Origin: Mycolicibacterium aichiense
GTDB taxonomy: Bacteria; Actinomycetota; Actinomycetes; Mycobacteriales; Mycobacteriaceae
Length of the DNA stretch: 64,000 nt
Reading direction: 5' to 3'
Assembly: GCF_010726245.1 (NCBI RefSeq)
Contig: NZ_AP022561.1
Coordinates: 1,116,001-1,180,000, forward strand
Within the stretch, counting starts at the first letter, position 1. Each line of letters starts with the position of its first letter. A program made the position numbers and the translations under genes. The notes beneath the pieces are model-generated. The model ran no database searches, was not told the origin of the DNA, and was given only the letters and a program-made list of their open reading frames with translations. Below are positions 47,125-56,607 of this stretch, one piece after another.

Positions 47125-47249
47125 GCTTGACTGCGCCGCGCGTCACATCAGCGAAGCGCTCGGCGCCGAACGTGACGCGAGGGTGACGCTCGAAGATTTA
47201 GGCGCACCTCGCTAGCTTGTTACCCGCCGGTAAGTTCATACTGGGTTGT

Positions 47250-48986
47250 ATGGCGCCGGATTTCGACATTCTCATCATCGGCTCGGGTTTTGGCGGCAGC
47301 GTCAGCGCGCTGCGCCTCACCGAGAAGGGCTACAAGGTCGGCGTTCTGGAAGCGGGCCGCCGCTACGCCGACCACGAGTTCGCCAAGACCTCCTGGCGAC
47401 TGCGGGAATTCCTGTGGGCGCCGAGGCTGGGCTGCTACGGCATCCAGCGCATCCACCTGCTGCGCAATGTGATGATCCTGGCCGGGGCGGGCGTCGGCGG
47501 CGGATCGCTGAACTACGCCAACACCCTCTACGTGCCGCCGGACCCGTTCTTCAACGACCCGCAGTGGAAGAACATCACCGACTGGCGCGCCGAGCTGATG
47601 CCGCACTACGACCAGGCCCAGCGGATGCTGGGCGTCGTCAAGAACCCGACCTTCACCGACGCCGACCGCATCATGAAGGAAGTGGCCGACGAGATGGGAG
47701 TCGGTGACACGTTCACCCCCACCCCGGTCGGAGTGTTCTTCGGGGTCGACGGCGAGAAGACCCCCGGCAAGACCGTGCCCGACCCGTACTTCGGTGGCGT
47801 CGGCCCGGCCCGCACCGGGTGCATCGAATGCGGTGAATGCATGACCGGCTGCCGCCACGGCGCCAAGAACACCCTGGTGAAGAATTACCTCGGCTTGGCG
47901 GAAAGGGCTGGCGCCCAAGTCTTCCCGATGACCACCGTCACCGGGTTCGCGCAGCGCCCCGACGGTGTCTGGGAGATCAAGACCGTGCGCACCGGGCGGG
48001 TGGCCCGCAAGGACCGCCGCACGTTCACCGCCAACCAGGTCATCCTGGCGGCAGGCACCTGGGGCACCCAGAAACTGCTGTTCAAGATGCGCGACACCGG
48101 CACGCTGCCCAAACTCTCGGACAAGCTCGGGGTGCTGACGCGGACCAACTCCGAATCGATCGTCGGCGCAGGACGGTTGGAGGCCCGGCCCGATCTCGAC
48201 CTCACCCACGGGGTGGCGATCACGTCCTCGATCCATCCCAGTCCGGATACCCACGTCGAGCCGTGCCGGTACGGCAAGGGTTCCAACGCGATGGGTCTAT
48301 TGCAGACCTTGATGACCGACGGACCGGGACCCGAGGGCAGCGACGTACCGCGCTGGAAGCAGTTGCTCGACAACGCCGGCGAAGATCCCAAGGGCATGAT
48401 CCGGATGCTCAGCCCGCGCCGCTGGAGCGAGCGCACGATGATCTCGCTGGTCATGCAGCATCTGGACAACTCGATCACCACCTACACCAAGCGCGGTGCG
48501 TTCGGCAGACGGCGGATGACCAGCAAGCAGGGTCACGGCGAGCCGAACCCCACCTGGATTCCGGTGGGCAACAAGGTGACTCGTCGTGTCGCCGAGAAGA
48601 TCGACGGGGTGGCCGGCGGTACCTGGGGCGAGTTGTTCAACATCCCGCTGACTGCACACTTCCTCGGCGGTGCGGCCATCGGCGAAAGCCCGGAGAACGG
48701 GGTCATCGACCCCTATCAGCGGGTGTACAACTACCCGACGCTGCATGTCATGGACGGCGCCTCGGTGTCGGCCAACCTCGGCGTCAACCCGTCGCTGTCC
48801 ATCACCGCTCAGGCCGAGAGGGCAACGTCGTTGTGGCCCAACAAGGGTGAAGAGGACCAGCGTCCCGAGCAGGGACAGCCCTACCGCCGCCTCGCGCCGA
48901 TCGCGCCGAAGAATCCGGTGGTGCCGACCCACGCGCCCGGCGGCCTGCGCAACCTGCCGATCGAGCCGATCAACACCGGGGCGTAG
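47250..48986 (+). CDS. choD: GMC-type cholesterol oxidase homologue ChoD
   Basis: The 578-residue flavoprotein starts at ATG 47250. 'FDILIIGSGFGGSVSALRL' binds FAD, 'AGAGVGGGSLNYANTLYVPP' is the GMC signature, and 'AHFLGGAAIGESPENGVIDPYQRVY' with 'NLGVNPSLSITAQAERAT' forms the C-terminal FAD site. A cysteine cluster, 'CIECGECMTGC', lies in the middle (CX2CX2CX3C). ChoD of mycobacteria is named as a cholesterol oxidase but its role in sterol breakdown is doubtful, since KstD/HSD enzymes do the main step. It follows guaB3 by 125 bases. Confidence 0.9.
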   Translation: MAPDFDILIIGSGFGGSVSALRLTEKGYKVGVLEAGRRYADHEFAKTSWRLREFLWAPRLGCYGIQRIHLLRNVMILAGAGVGGGSLNYANTLYVPPDPFFNDPQWKNITDWRAELMPHYDQAQRMLGVVKNPTFTDADRIMKEVADEMGVGDTFTPTPVGVFFGVDGEKTPGKTVPDPYFGGVGPARTGCIECGECMTGCRHGAKNTLVKNYLGLAERAGAQVFPMTTVTGFAQRPDGVWEIKTVRTGRVARKDRRTFTANQVILAAGTWGTQKLLFKMRDTGTLPKLSDKLGVLTRTNSESIVGAGRLEARPDLDLTHGVAITSSIHPSPDTHVEPCRYGKGSNAMGLLQTLMTDGPGPEGSDVPRWKQLLDNAGEDPKGMIRMLSPRRWSERTMISLVMQHLDNSITTYTKRGAFGRRRMTSKQGHGEPNPTWIPVGNKVTRRVAEKIDGVAGGTWGELFNIPLTAHFLGGAAIGESPENGVIDPYQRVYNYPTLHVMDGASVSANLGVNPSLSITAQAERATSLWPNKGEEDQRPEQGQPYRRLAPIAPKNPVVPTHAPGGLRNLPIEPINTGA

Positions 48987-48990
48987 CGAC

Positions 48991-51345
48991 TCACTGCGTG
49001 ATATGCCTGCGCGGCGCCCGGCCCGGTGGCTGCTCGGGGGTGGGGAGCAGGGCGCGCCGAATCCTCAGCGGCACCGTCGTGGTGTTGCGGGTGGTCAAGG
49101 TCAGCTCGTCACCGGCGTGCCGAATCGTGAGCCGTCCGTCGGGCCCGTCGCGCAGCGTGTAGGTGACCTCGTCGTGGCTGACATCGGCGGTGAGCCGGTA
49201 CTTGCGCCAGTGCAGCCCGAACTTCAACCTGGAGATCTCTTCCGGCAGAGCAGGATCCAATGACAAGATGTGCTCGTCGTCGCGAAGGCCACCGAAGCCG
49301 GCGACCAGTGCGGTCCAGGTTCCGGCCAGCGACGCCATGTGCAGACCGTCGCGGGTGTTGTGGTGCAGATCCCGAAGATCGATCAGCGCCGCTTCCTGGG
49401 TGTAGTCGTGGGCCAGCTCCAGATGCCCGACGTCGGCGCACATGACGGCCTGGGTACAGGCCGACAGCGACGAGTCGCGCACCGTTCGGCGCTCGTAATA
49501 GTCGACGTTGCGGGCCTTTTGCTCATCGGTGAACGCATGGCTCTGCCACTGCATCGCCAGCACCAGGTCGGCCTGCTTGATCACCTGGGAGGGGTACAGC
49601 CGCACGTACGGTTGATGCAGCAGCAGCGGGTAGACGGTGTCGTCGGTGAAGTTCCATTCCCTCAGCCGGGTGAAGCCTTCACATTGCTGGTGTACGCCCA
49701 GATGCTCGTCGTACGGAATGTGGGCGCTGTCGGCGGCATTTCGCCATGCCGCGGTCTCTTCGGTGCTGACACCCATCTCGTATGCCGTTTCGGCATTGCG
49801 GTTGCAGGCGTCGGCGGCAGTCCGAAGGTTGTGCGCGGCCATCAGATTGGTGAACACGTTGTCGCGCACCACGGCGGTGTACTCGTCGGGACCGGTGACA
49901 CCGTCGAGGTGCCAGACGCCGTCGCGGTCGTGATGTCCCAGCGACATCCACAACCGGGCGGTCTCGACGAGAACCGCTAGTCCACAATCGTTTTCCAGTG
50001 AGTGGTCTCCGGTGACCGTCCGATACCGTTCGAACGCCATGGCGATGTCGGCGTTGACATGCCACGCCGCGGTGCCCGCGGGCCAGTAGGCCGAACACTC
50101 CTCCCCGCGGATTGTCCGCCAGGGGAACGCCGCGCCCTGGAGTTCGAGCTGCTCGGCACGTTTCTTGGCCAGGCCGAGGATCGAGGAGCGCCAGCGCAGC
50201 ACATCGGCGGCAGCCTCGGGTTTGGTGTAGGTCAGCACCGGTAGCACGAAACCCTCTGTGTCCCAGAATGCGTGGCCGTCGTAGCCCGGCCCGGTCAGAC
50301 CCTTGCCGGGGATCGCCCGGCGTTCGGCGCGGGCGCTGGCCTGGATCACATGGAACAGACCGAATCGCACCGCCTGCTGAACGTCGGGGTCGCCCTCGAC
50401 TTCGACGTCGGCGCAGTCCCAGAACTCGTCGAGGTAGTCCCGCTGCGTCTTAACCAGACCCTCCCAGCCGGTGTAGCGGGCCCCGGCCAGTGCGCCGGCC
50501 ACCTGGTCTCGCAGCGCGGGGCGTGAGCGCAGACTCGACCAGCCGTAGGCCAGGAACTTCACGATCCGCAGCTTCTGGCCGGGGCGGAGCCCGCAGATGA
50601 CCGTGGTGCGCGCGATGTCCTGGTGCGCGATGGAGTCGATCTCCACCCGGCCGGGGACTTCGACCAGATGATCCATCGCCGCAGCCATCATCAACTTGCT
50701 CGCTTTGGTGCGGTGCACCAGCAGCGAACCCTCTTCGGTGACCTCGTGCTGGATCGCCTCCAGCGGATGCTTCAACACCGCCGACACCCGCGGATCGTCC
50801 GATTGTTCCGGTTGATCCTCGTTGGCCACCAGCTCGGATTGCACAGTGACACGGGTGAATTCGTCGACGGCTTCGACCACGTACTCGATCGCCGCCACCG
50901 AGCGCTGGACCAGGGACACCAGCCGCGTCGAGACGATTCGGATCTGCTTGCCCGCCGGTGAACGCCAGAGCACGCGACGGGTGAGCGTTCCTGCGCGCAG
51001 GTCGAGGATCCGCTCATGCTCGTCGAGGTCGCCGTATCGCACGTCGAGGGGCTCGTCGTCGACCAGGAGCCGCAGGATCTTGCCATTGGTGACGTCGACG
51101 ACGGTCTGACCGTCCTCGGGGTAGCCGAAGCCGGATTCGGCGTACGGCAGCGGCCGGGTCTCGTAGAAGGAGTTCAGATATGTCCCCGGGATCCCGAACG
51201 GTTCGCCCTCGTCGAGATTGCCGCGAAAGCCGATGTGTCCGTTCGACAGAGCGAACAGTGACTCCGATTGCGCCAGTTGGTCGAGATCCAGATGGGTCTC
51301 CCGGACCTGCCAGGGCTCGATCGGAAACGCTTCGCCGCTGATCAT
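48991..51345 (-). CDS. Glycoside hydrolase family 65 disaccharide phosphorylase
   Basis: The 784-residue protein has the GH65 domain order: N-terminal beta-sandwich ('[20 protein letters not shown]'), linker, (alpha/alpha)6 barrel and C-terminal sheet. '[20 protein letters not shown]' is the sugar-binding part. Glu488 in '[12 protein letters not shown]' is the general acid. '[17 protein letters not shown]' matches the phosphate-binding loop, so phosphorolysis rather than hydrolysis is likely. The substrate may be trehalose, maltose or kojibiose. It overlaps the upstream HAD gene by four bases, and that partner would convert the released beta-glucose-1-phosphate. Matches Rv3401 in position. 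Confidence 0.92.
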   Translation of the reverse strand: MISGEAFPIEPWQVRETHLDLDQLAQSESLFALSNGHIGFRGNLDEGEPFGIPGTYLNSFYETRPLPYAESGFGYPEDGQTVVDVTNGKILRLLVDDEPLDVRYGDLDEHERILDLRAGTLTRRVLWRSPAGKQIRIVSTRLVSLVQRSVAAIEYVVEAVDEFTRVTVQSELVANEDQPEQSDDPRVSAVLKHPLEAIQHEVTEEGSLLVHRTKASKLMMAAAMDHLVEVPGRVEIDSIAHQDIARTTVICGLRPGQKLRIVKFLAYGWSSLRSRPALRDQVAGALAGARYTGWEGLVKTQRDYLDEFWDCADVEVEGDPDVQQAVRFGLFHVIQASARAERRAIPGKGLTGPGYDGHAFWDTEGFVLPVLTYTKPEAAADVLRWRSSILGLAKKRAEQLELQGAAFPWRTIRGEECSAYWPAGTAAWHVNADIAMAFERYRTVTGDHSLENDCGLAVLVETARLWMSLGHHDRDGVWHLDGVTGPDEYTAVVRDNVFTNLMAAHNLRTAADACNRNAETAYEMGVSTEETAAWRNAADSAHIPYDEHLGVHQQCEGFTRLREWNFTDDTVYPLLLHQPYVRLYPSQVIKQADLVLAMQWQSHAFTDEQKARNVDYYERRTVRDSSLSACTQAVMCADVGHLELAHDYTQEAALIDLRDLHHNTRDGLHMASLAGTWTALVAGFGGLRDDEHILSLDPALPEEISRLKFGLHWRKYRLTADVSHDEVTYTLRDGPDGRLTIRHAGDELTLTTRNTTTVPLRIRRALLPTPEQPPGRAPRRHITQ

Positions 51346-52085
51346 TTCGCGTCGAGCAACTGTGCGAGGTCGGTGACGACGATGTCGGCACCATTGCTCC
51401 GCAGCGCATCAGCCTGCCCGAGCCGATCCACGCCGACGACGAAGCCGAAGTTTCCCGCCCGTCCGGCCGCGACACCGGCTTGTGCGTCTTCGAATACCGC
51501 GGCGTTCGCCGGTTTGACGTCGAGGAGCTGCGCTCCGCGCAGGAACGAATCGGGCGCAGGCTTGCCGCGCAGGTTTTCGTCACGGATCGTCACGCCGTCG
51601 ACCCGCTGCTGGACAAGGCGGTCCAGGCCGGTGATCTGGAGAACCTGTTCGGTGTTGGCGCTCGACGACACCACCGCCGCCGGAATTCCCGCGTCGTGGA
51701 CGGCCTCGAGGTAGCGACGTGAACCCTCGAACACCTCCACACCCTGCTTCTGCAGGATCTGTTGGAACAGCGCGTTCTTGCGGTTACCGAGCCCGTTGAT
51801 CGTCTCGGCGGTGGAGGGGTCGGACTCGTCGCCGTCGGGCAGATCGATGTTGCGACTCGCCAGGAAGGAGCGCACGCCGTCCTGGCGCTTCTTGCCGTCG
51901 ATGTAGGTCCGGTAGTCCTGCACCGGGTCGAACGGCACGAAGGCGGTGTGAGCGCGTTGCGCCCGTCGCTCGAGGTAACTGTCGAACATCGACTTCCAGG
52001 CGCGGGTGTGCACCCGGGCTGTGTCGGTCAAGACGCCGTCGAGGTCGAACAAGCAAGCATGTACCTCGTCTGGCAGTCCCAGCAC
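51342..52085 (-). CDS. Beta-phosphoglucomutase (HAD superfamily)
   Basis: The start is GTG 52085, preceded by AAAGGAGA; codons further upstream to 52160 are in frame but lack a signal. The 247-residue protein has '[14 protein letters not shown]' with Asp14 nucleophile and Asp16 acid/base, '[14 protein letters not shown]', '[15 protein letters not shown]' and '[17 protein letters not shown]'. A helical cap with '[17 protein letters not shown]' is typical of beta-PGM. It converts beta-glucose-1-phosphate to glucose-6-phosphate and is coupled by an ATGA overlap to the GH65 gene. Matches Rv3400 in position. Confidence 0.92.
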   Translation of the reverse strand: MLGLPDEVHACLFDLDGVLTDTARVHTRAWKSMFDSYLERRAQRAHTAFVPFDPVQDYRTYIDGKKRQDGVRSFLASRNIDLPDGDESDPSTAETINGLGNRKNALFQQILQKQGVEVFEGSRRYLEAVHDAGIPAAVVSSSANTEQVLQITGLDRLVQQRVDGVTIRDENLRGKPAPDSFLRGAQLLDVKPANAAVFEDAQAGVAAGRAGNFGFVVGVDRLGQADALRSNGADIVVTDLAQLLDAK

Positions 52086-52128
52086 TCGCGGTCTCCTTTG
52101 TCGATCCCCCCGCTGTCCATTCCCGTTC

Positions 52129-52323
52129 TTACCCGAGAACATTCCTGGGCCTACCGCCACGGTTGGGTGGGGTCACGACGAGTACCCGCCGCCCGTCGAC
52201 CTGGCGGTTGGCCCGAGTGGCCCCGTGACCTGGGGGAAGGGTGACACGCGCGCCGAGCCTGGCGAGGTCGCCACGGACCGGCTCCCACGCAGCGACGGCC
52301 AGCGCCGCCGGCAGGGCTTTCAT
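52129..52323 (-). CDS. Possible small protein, hypothetical
   Basis: A 64-residue frame from ATG 52323 lies in the roughly 300-base gap between the phosphoglucomutase and guaA genes. Its codons have the high GC third positions expected of coding sequence here, and the product is basic: '[19 protein letters not shown]', '[15 protein letters not shown]' and '[20 protein letters not shown]'. The frame opens as far as 52374. No family is recognised, and the frame could be spurious. Confidence 0.4.
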   Translation of the reverse strand: MKALPAALAVAAWEPVRGDLARLGARVTLPPGHGATRANRQVDGRRVLVVTPPNRGGRPRNVLG

Positions 52324-52386
52324 CAACCGAACGCTACCTGCGCCTGCCGAACGGGTCGGGCGATCTGCGCGCACTAGACTCTATGC

Positions 52387-53955
52387 GTGACATCCCCCTC
52401 GCCTCGTCCTGTGTTGGTGATCGATTTCGGCGCCCAGTACGCCCAGCTGATCGCCCGTCGGGTCCGGGAAGCCCGGGTCTTCTCCGAGGTCATCCCGCAC
52501 ACCACGACTGTCGAGGAGATCAAGGCCAAGGATCCGCAGGCAATCGTGCTCTCCGGCGGACCGGCCAGCGTGTATGCCGACGGCGCCCCGCAACTCGATC
52601 CGGCTGTCTTCGATCTCGATGTGCCGGTATTCGGGATCTGCTACGGATTCCAGGCCATGGCCCAGGCGCTCGGCGGGACCGTCGCCCACACCGGCACCAG
52701 TGAGTACGGCCGTACCGAAATGGAAGTGCTTGGTGGGGAACTGCATTCGGGCCTGCCCGGTTCGCAGCCGGTGTGGATGAGCCATGGCGACGCGGTCACC
52801 TCGGCGCCGCAGGGGTTTGAGGTGGTGGCCGTCAGCTCCGGTGCGCCGGTCGCAGCGTTCGAGGATCGGGCCCGTCGGCTGGCCGGGGTGCAGTACCACC
52901 CGGAAGTCATGCACACCCCTCACGGCCAGCAGGTGCTCAGCCGCTTCCTGCACGACTTCGCCGGCATCGGTGCGAGCTGGACCCCGGCCAACATCGCCGA
53001 GAGCCTGATCGAGCAGGTTCGGGAGCAGATCGGCGACGGCAAGGCCATCTGCGGTCTGTCCGGCGGGGTGGATTCCGCAGTGGCCGCCGCGCTGGTGCAG
53101 CGTGCCATCGGAGACCGGCTGACGTGTGTGTTCGTCGACCACGGATTGCTTCGTTCCGGTGAACGGGAGCAGGTGCAAAGGGATTTCGTGGCCGCCACCG
53201 GCGCCCGGCTGGTGACCGTGGACGCCGAAGGGCGCTTCCTGCAGGCGTTGTCGGGTGTGCACGACCCGGAAGGCAAGCGCAAGATCATCGGCCGGGAGTT
53301 CATCCGCGCGTTCGAGGGTTCGGTGCGAGACCTGCTCGCCGAGAACGACTCCGACGGTCATCCGGTGGAATTCCTGGTGCAGGGCACGTTGTATCCCGAC
53401 GTCGTCGAGTCCGGCGGCGGAACAGGAACGGCAAACATCAAGAGCCACCACAATGTTGGCGGTCTGCCCGCCGACCTGAAGTTCAAGCTCGTCGAGCCGT
53501 TGCGGCTGCTGTTCAAGGACGAGGTGCGAGCGGTGGGCCGCGAGCTCGGCCTGCCTGAGGACATCGTCGGCCGCCAACCCTTCCCGGGTCCCGGGCTGGG
53601 TATCCGGATCGTCGGTGAGGTGACGGCGTCCCGGCTGGACACCTTGCGCCGGGCCGACCTGATCGCCCGCGAGGAGCTGACGTCGGCCGGTCTGGACGGC
53701 CAGATCTGGCAGTGCCCGGTGGTGCTGCTGGCCGATGTCCACTCGGTCGGCGTGCAGGGCGACGGACGTACCTACGGTCATCCGATCGTGCTGCGGCCGG
53801 TGTCCAGCGAGGACGCGATGACCGCGGACTGGACCCGGGTGCCCTACGAGGTGCTGGAGCGCATCTCGACGCGCATCACCAACGAGGTGCCCGAGGTGAA
53901 CCGGGTGGTGCTCGACGTGACGAGCAAGCCCCCCGGCACCATCGAATGGGAGTAA
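52387..53955 (+). CDS. guaA: GMP synthase (glutamine-hydrolysing)
   Basis: GuaA aminates XMP to GMP, following GuaB2. The 522-residue protein starts at GTG 52387 and has a class I glutaminase ('[13 protein letters not shown]', '[11 protein letters not shown]' with Cys85, 'QYHPEVMHT' with the His-Glu pair). An ATP pyrophosphatase domain with P-loop '[15 protein letters not shown]' and a C-terminal dimerisation domain ending '[13 protein letters not shown]' follow. With guaB2 and guaB3, most guanine nucleotide synthesis is encoded within 10 kb, although not as one operon. Confidence 0.97.
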   Translation: MTSPSPRPVLVIDFGAQYAQLIARRVREARVFSEVIPHTTTVEEIKAKDPQAIVLSGGPASVYADGAPQLDPAVFDLDVPVFGICYGFQAMAQALGGTVAHTGTSEYGRTEMEVLGGELHSGLPGSQPVWMSHGDAVTSAPQGFEVVAVSSGAPVAAFEDRARRLAGVQYHPEVMHTPHGQQVLSRFLHDFAGIGASWTPANIAESLIEQVREQIGDGKAICGLSGGVDSAVAAALVQRAIGDRLTCVFVDHGLLRSGEREQVQRDFVAATGARLVTVDAEGRFLQALSGVHDPEGKRKIIGREFIRAFEGSVRDLLAENDSDGHPVEFLVQGTLYPDVVESGGGTGTANIKSHHNVGGLPADLKFKLVEPLRLLFKDEVRAVGRELGLPEDIVGRQPFPGPGLGIRIVGEVTASRLDTLRRADLIAREELTSAGLDGQIWQCPVVLLADVHSVGVQGDGRTYGHPIVLRPVSSEDAMTADWTRVPYEVLERISTRITNEVPEVNRVVLDVTSKPPGTIEWE

Positions 53956-54029
53956 CCAACCGTCCTTACCTGCGTTAACGTGGGTGTTTGCTGCGTCGAT
54001 TCGCGGTGCAGGTCGGGGAGGTTTTCACG

Positions 54030-54854
54030 GTGAACGGACCGGTTCGGACCTACATCTGGATGGGTGCGGGAATCTTTGCCCTGGGCGTTGGCGTCGTGAT
54101 AGCCGGCGGGTCGGGCACCGCGCACGCGGACAGCACCGGGACGGGTCACTCAGGGGCGGCTCATCACCAGAAGCGCGCATCGTTGCAGTCCACGAAGCAG
54201 TCCACGCCGTCGCAGGCCACGAAGCCGAAGAACCGCACCACTGTCGCCGGGGTACGCACGAAAGCCGTGGCCGACAATCCCTTGACCGAGCAGGACAAGG
54301 CGATCGCCGAGCAGGACAAAGCGATCGACGCGCAAGAAAAGGCGTTCAACACCAACGCGCGGATCGCCGTGTTCAACTTCAACGCGCTGCCTCCTGAGGT
54401 CAACTCCAACCGGATGTACAGCGGTTCGGATTCAGCTGCGTTGTTGGATGCCGCTTCGGGGTGGAACAACCTCGCCAATGGACTCAACGAGTCGGCGCAG
54501 GGCTTCGATCGAGCGTCCCGAGGATTGAGCTCGGCAACGTGGGCTGGGCCGGTATCGGCGGCGATGTCGAATGCCGCGAGCAGCTACGCCGGATGGTTGA
54601 GCGCACGGGCCGGACAGGCCGAGAGCGCGGCCACCCAGGCGGCGGCGGGGGCGGCGGCCTACGAATCGGCGTTCCTCGCGGGTGTGCCCCCATCAGTGGT
54701 GGGCGCCAACCGCGCGCAGTTGGCGCAGCTGGCCACCATCAACGTGTTCACGGGCAATCTGCCCGGGATCGTGGCGACCGAAGCCATGTACGCGGGGATG
54801 TGGGCTCAGGACGTGGGCGGGATGCTGAATTATCACCCCGCCGCGAAGCCCTGA
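54030..54854 (+). CDS. PPE-domain protein with N-terminal Sec signal peptide and heptad linker
   Basis: From GTG 54030 (GGGGAGG upstream) the protein has 274 residues. Residues 1-33 form a signal peptide ('YIWMGAGIFALGVGVVIAGG', cleavage after 'GTAHA'). A Ser/Lys/Gln-rich linker follows, then about four heptads ('EQDKAIAEQDKAIDAQEKAF', 87-106). Residues about 114-270 match the PPE domain: 'FNFNALPPEVNSNRMYSG', W171-A-G173 in 'SSATWAGPVSAAM', 'YAGWLSARAGQAESAATQA', 'FTGNLPGIVATEAMYAGMWAQ'. PPE proteins normally lack Sec signals and leave through ESX systems with a PE partner; none is encoded nearby. TTG 53988 or GTG 54006 are alternative starts. Confidence 0.75.
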   Translation: MNGPVRTYIWMGAGIFALGVGVVIAGGSGTAHADSTGTGHSGAAHHQKRASLQSTKQSTPSQATKPKNRTTVAGVRTKAVADNPLTEQDKAIAEQDKAIDAQEKAFNTNARIAVFNFNALPPEVNSNRMYSGSDSAALLDAASGWNNLANGLNESAQGFDRASRGLSSATWAGPVSAAMSNAASSYAGWLSARAGQAESAATQAAAGAAAYESAFLAGVPPSVVGANRAQLAQLATINVFTGNLPGIVATEAMYAGMWAQDVGGMLNYHPAAKP

Positions 54855-54864
54855 GCCCGTCCTC

Positions 54865-55755
54865 TTAAGTCGCTGAGGCAGCGGCGATTTCGGCGATCGC
54901 CTCATCCAGGGTCTTGTCGAATTCGTCGTCGCTCTGCTGGGCGGTCAGTCCCTCGGTCAGCGCCCGGGAGAAGCTCGCGATGACACCGTGGTTGCGGGCC
55001 AGGCGCTCGCAGGCATCGGTCCGGTTGTAGCCGCCGGAGAGTGCGACAACCCGCATCACCTTGGGGTGCTCGACCAGCTCGTGGTAGAGGTCGTCGGTGT
55101 CGGGAAGGGTGAGTTTGAGCATCACCTGCTGGTCGTCACCGAGGGCACCGAGGTGGCCGATGATCGCGGACTTGAGCTGCTTTTCGGCCGCAGCCTTCTC
55201 CGGGCTGTGGATGTCGACCTCGGGTTCGATGATCGGTACGAGTCCGGCGTCGAGGATCTGGCGGGCGATCGCGAACTGCTGCTCGACCACCGCGTCCAGG
55301 CCACCGCCGGGCAGTTTGATCACGGAGCGCATCTTGGTGCCGAAGATGCCCTTCTCCCTCGCGCGGGACAGCAGCGCGTCCAGGCCGTCGATGGGTTTCA
55401 TCACCTGGGCGCCGTCTTCTTCGGCGGCCAGACCCTTGTCGACCTTGAGGATCGGCACGACGTTCTTGACGTTCCACAGGTAGTCGGCGGTCGGGCGGCC
55501 GTCGACCTCGCGGTCCATCGTCATCTCGAACAGGATGGCCGCGATGATCCGATCGCCGTTGAAGCTCGGGCTGGTGATGATCCGGGTGCGCATCTCGTGC
55601 ACGAGGTCGAACATCTGCTCGTCACCGGAGTAGGCGTCCTCGGCGATGCCGTAGAGCTTGAGCGCCTTGGGGGTGCTGCCGCCGCTCTGATCGAGCGCGG
55701 CGATGAAGCCGGCTCCGTTGGCCACCTTGTCAGCTTGTTCGCGGTTGATCGTCAT
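54865..55755 (-). CDS. fda: Fructose-bisphosphate aldolase class I
   Basis: The 296-residue protein resembles the short class I aldolases of Staphylococcus: '[18 protein letters not shown]', '[11 protein letters not shown]', '[10 protein letters not shown]', '[14 protein letters not shown]', '[10 protein letters not shown]', 'VMLKLTLP' with Lys214 as the likely Schiff-base lysine, and '[10 protein letters not shown]'. It splits fructose-1,6-bisphosphate without a metal. M. tuberculosis depends mainly on a class II enzyme. ATG 55755 gives the family-length protein; ATG 55764 is also in frame, and longer frames upstream cross the LexA site. It is divergent from imuA' and convergent with the PPE gene. 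Confidence 0.93.
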   Translation of the reverse strand: MTINREQADKVANGAGFIAALDQSGGSTPKALKLYGIAEDAYSGDEQMFDLVHEMRTRIITSPSFNGDRIIAAILFEMTMDREVDGRPTADYLWNVKNVVPILKVDKGLAAEEDGAQVMKPIDGLDALLSRAREKGIFGTKMRSVIKLPGGGLDAVVEQQFAIARQILDAGLVPIIEPEVDIHSPEKAAAEKQLKSAIIGHLGALGDDQQVMLKLTLPDTDDLYHELVEHPKVMRVVALSGGYNRTDACERLARNHGVIASFSRALTEGLTAQQSDDEFDKTLDEAIAEIAAASAT

Positions 55756-55868
55756 GCCCTGCATCGTGCCAGGTGCGATTTCGCCCCCGTCACCAACGTC
55801 GGCTTGGGTACGCAGCCGGGAGATTTCCGCGCTTGACGCTGTCGGTGGGTGGGTGTTTACTCGGACTA

Positions 55869-55884
55869 TCGAACATACATTCGA
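55869..55884 (+). promoter_or_regulatory. LexA (SOS) box upstream of imuA'-imuB
   Basis: TCGAAC-ATAC-ATTCGA matches the mycobacterial SOS box TCGAAC-N4-GTTCGA with one mismatch. It lies 36 bases before the imuA' start and about 115 bases before the divergent fda start. Control of imuA'-imuB by LexA is established in M. tuberculosis. Confidence 0.8.
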
Positions 55885-55919
55885 ACACGGTGAATCGGGA
55901 TCGCGGTTGGAGGTGGCCG

Positions 55920-56606
55920 ATGACGGCGGCAATTGCCCTGGATAAACGTCAGCCTGACCGTGCTGAGCAGCTAGAACAGCTGCGGCGCAAGATGGCGGCG
56001 GTATCCGGGAAGGTGGGCGTCACCCGGCCTGTTACGGATGTGGCGGATGAGGTGATTCCTGCCTCTGAAAGTTTGCTGCCGGTCCCTGAAACGCTGGCCG
56101 AACAGCTGCCGGCGGGGTTGCCGCGCGGCGCTGTCGCAGTGGCGTCGGGAGCGCTCTCCCTTCCGGTGAGTATGGCGGCGGCGGTCACGGCAGGCGGCGG
56201 ACATGTGGCCGTGGTCGGACTGCCGGATTTCGGTCTGCTGGCCGCGGTGGAGATGGGCGCGGACCTGAGTCGGCTGGCGATGATCCCGGACCCCGGCACC
56301 GACCCCGTCGAGGTGGCCGCGGTGTTGATGGACGGGATGGATCTGGTTGTTCTCGGGCTGGCCGGGCGGACGGTGACCGCCACCCGGGCACGGGCGGTGG
56401 TGGCCCGGGCCCGGCAGAAGGGTTGCACCCTGCTGGTTGCCCGGGGGGACTGGCACGGCGCGACGATGCGCCTTGACGCTCGGGTGCACGGTTATGAGAT
56501 CACCGGGAGTCGTGGCGATGCCCCGGTATCGGGTTGTGGCCGTATCAGCAGAGTGCGGCTGTCGGTCAGGGCGCACGGTCGCGCGGCGCGGTCCAGGGTG
56601 AGCTGA
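55920..56606 (+). CDS. imuA': ImuA' DNA-damage-inducible mutagenesis protein
   Basis: ImuA' is part of the mycobacterial mutasome with ImuB and DnaE2, acting in damage tolerance and induced mutation. The 228-residue protein starts at ATG 55920 (GGAGG upstream). It has a RecA/SulA-like core: '[23 protein letters not shown]' replaces an intact Walker A, followed by '[19 protein letters not shown]' and '[23 protein letters not shown]'. No ATP-binding P-loop is evident, as in other ImuA'. It precedes imuB by one base, and the LexA box lies upstream. Confidence 0.9.
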   Translation: MTAAIALDKRQPDRAEQLEQLRRKMAAVSGKVGVTRPVTDVADEVIPASESLLPVPETLAEQLPAGLPRGAVAVASGALSLPVSMAAAVTAGGGHVAVVGLPDFGLLAAVEMGADLSRLAMIPDPGTDPVEVAAVLMDGMDLVVLGLAGRTVTATRARAVVARARQKGCTLLVARGDWHGATMRLDARVHGYEITGSRGDAPVSGCGRISRVRLSVRAHGRAARSRVS

Positions 56607-56607
56607 C

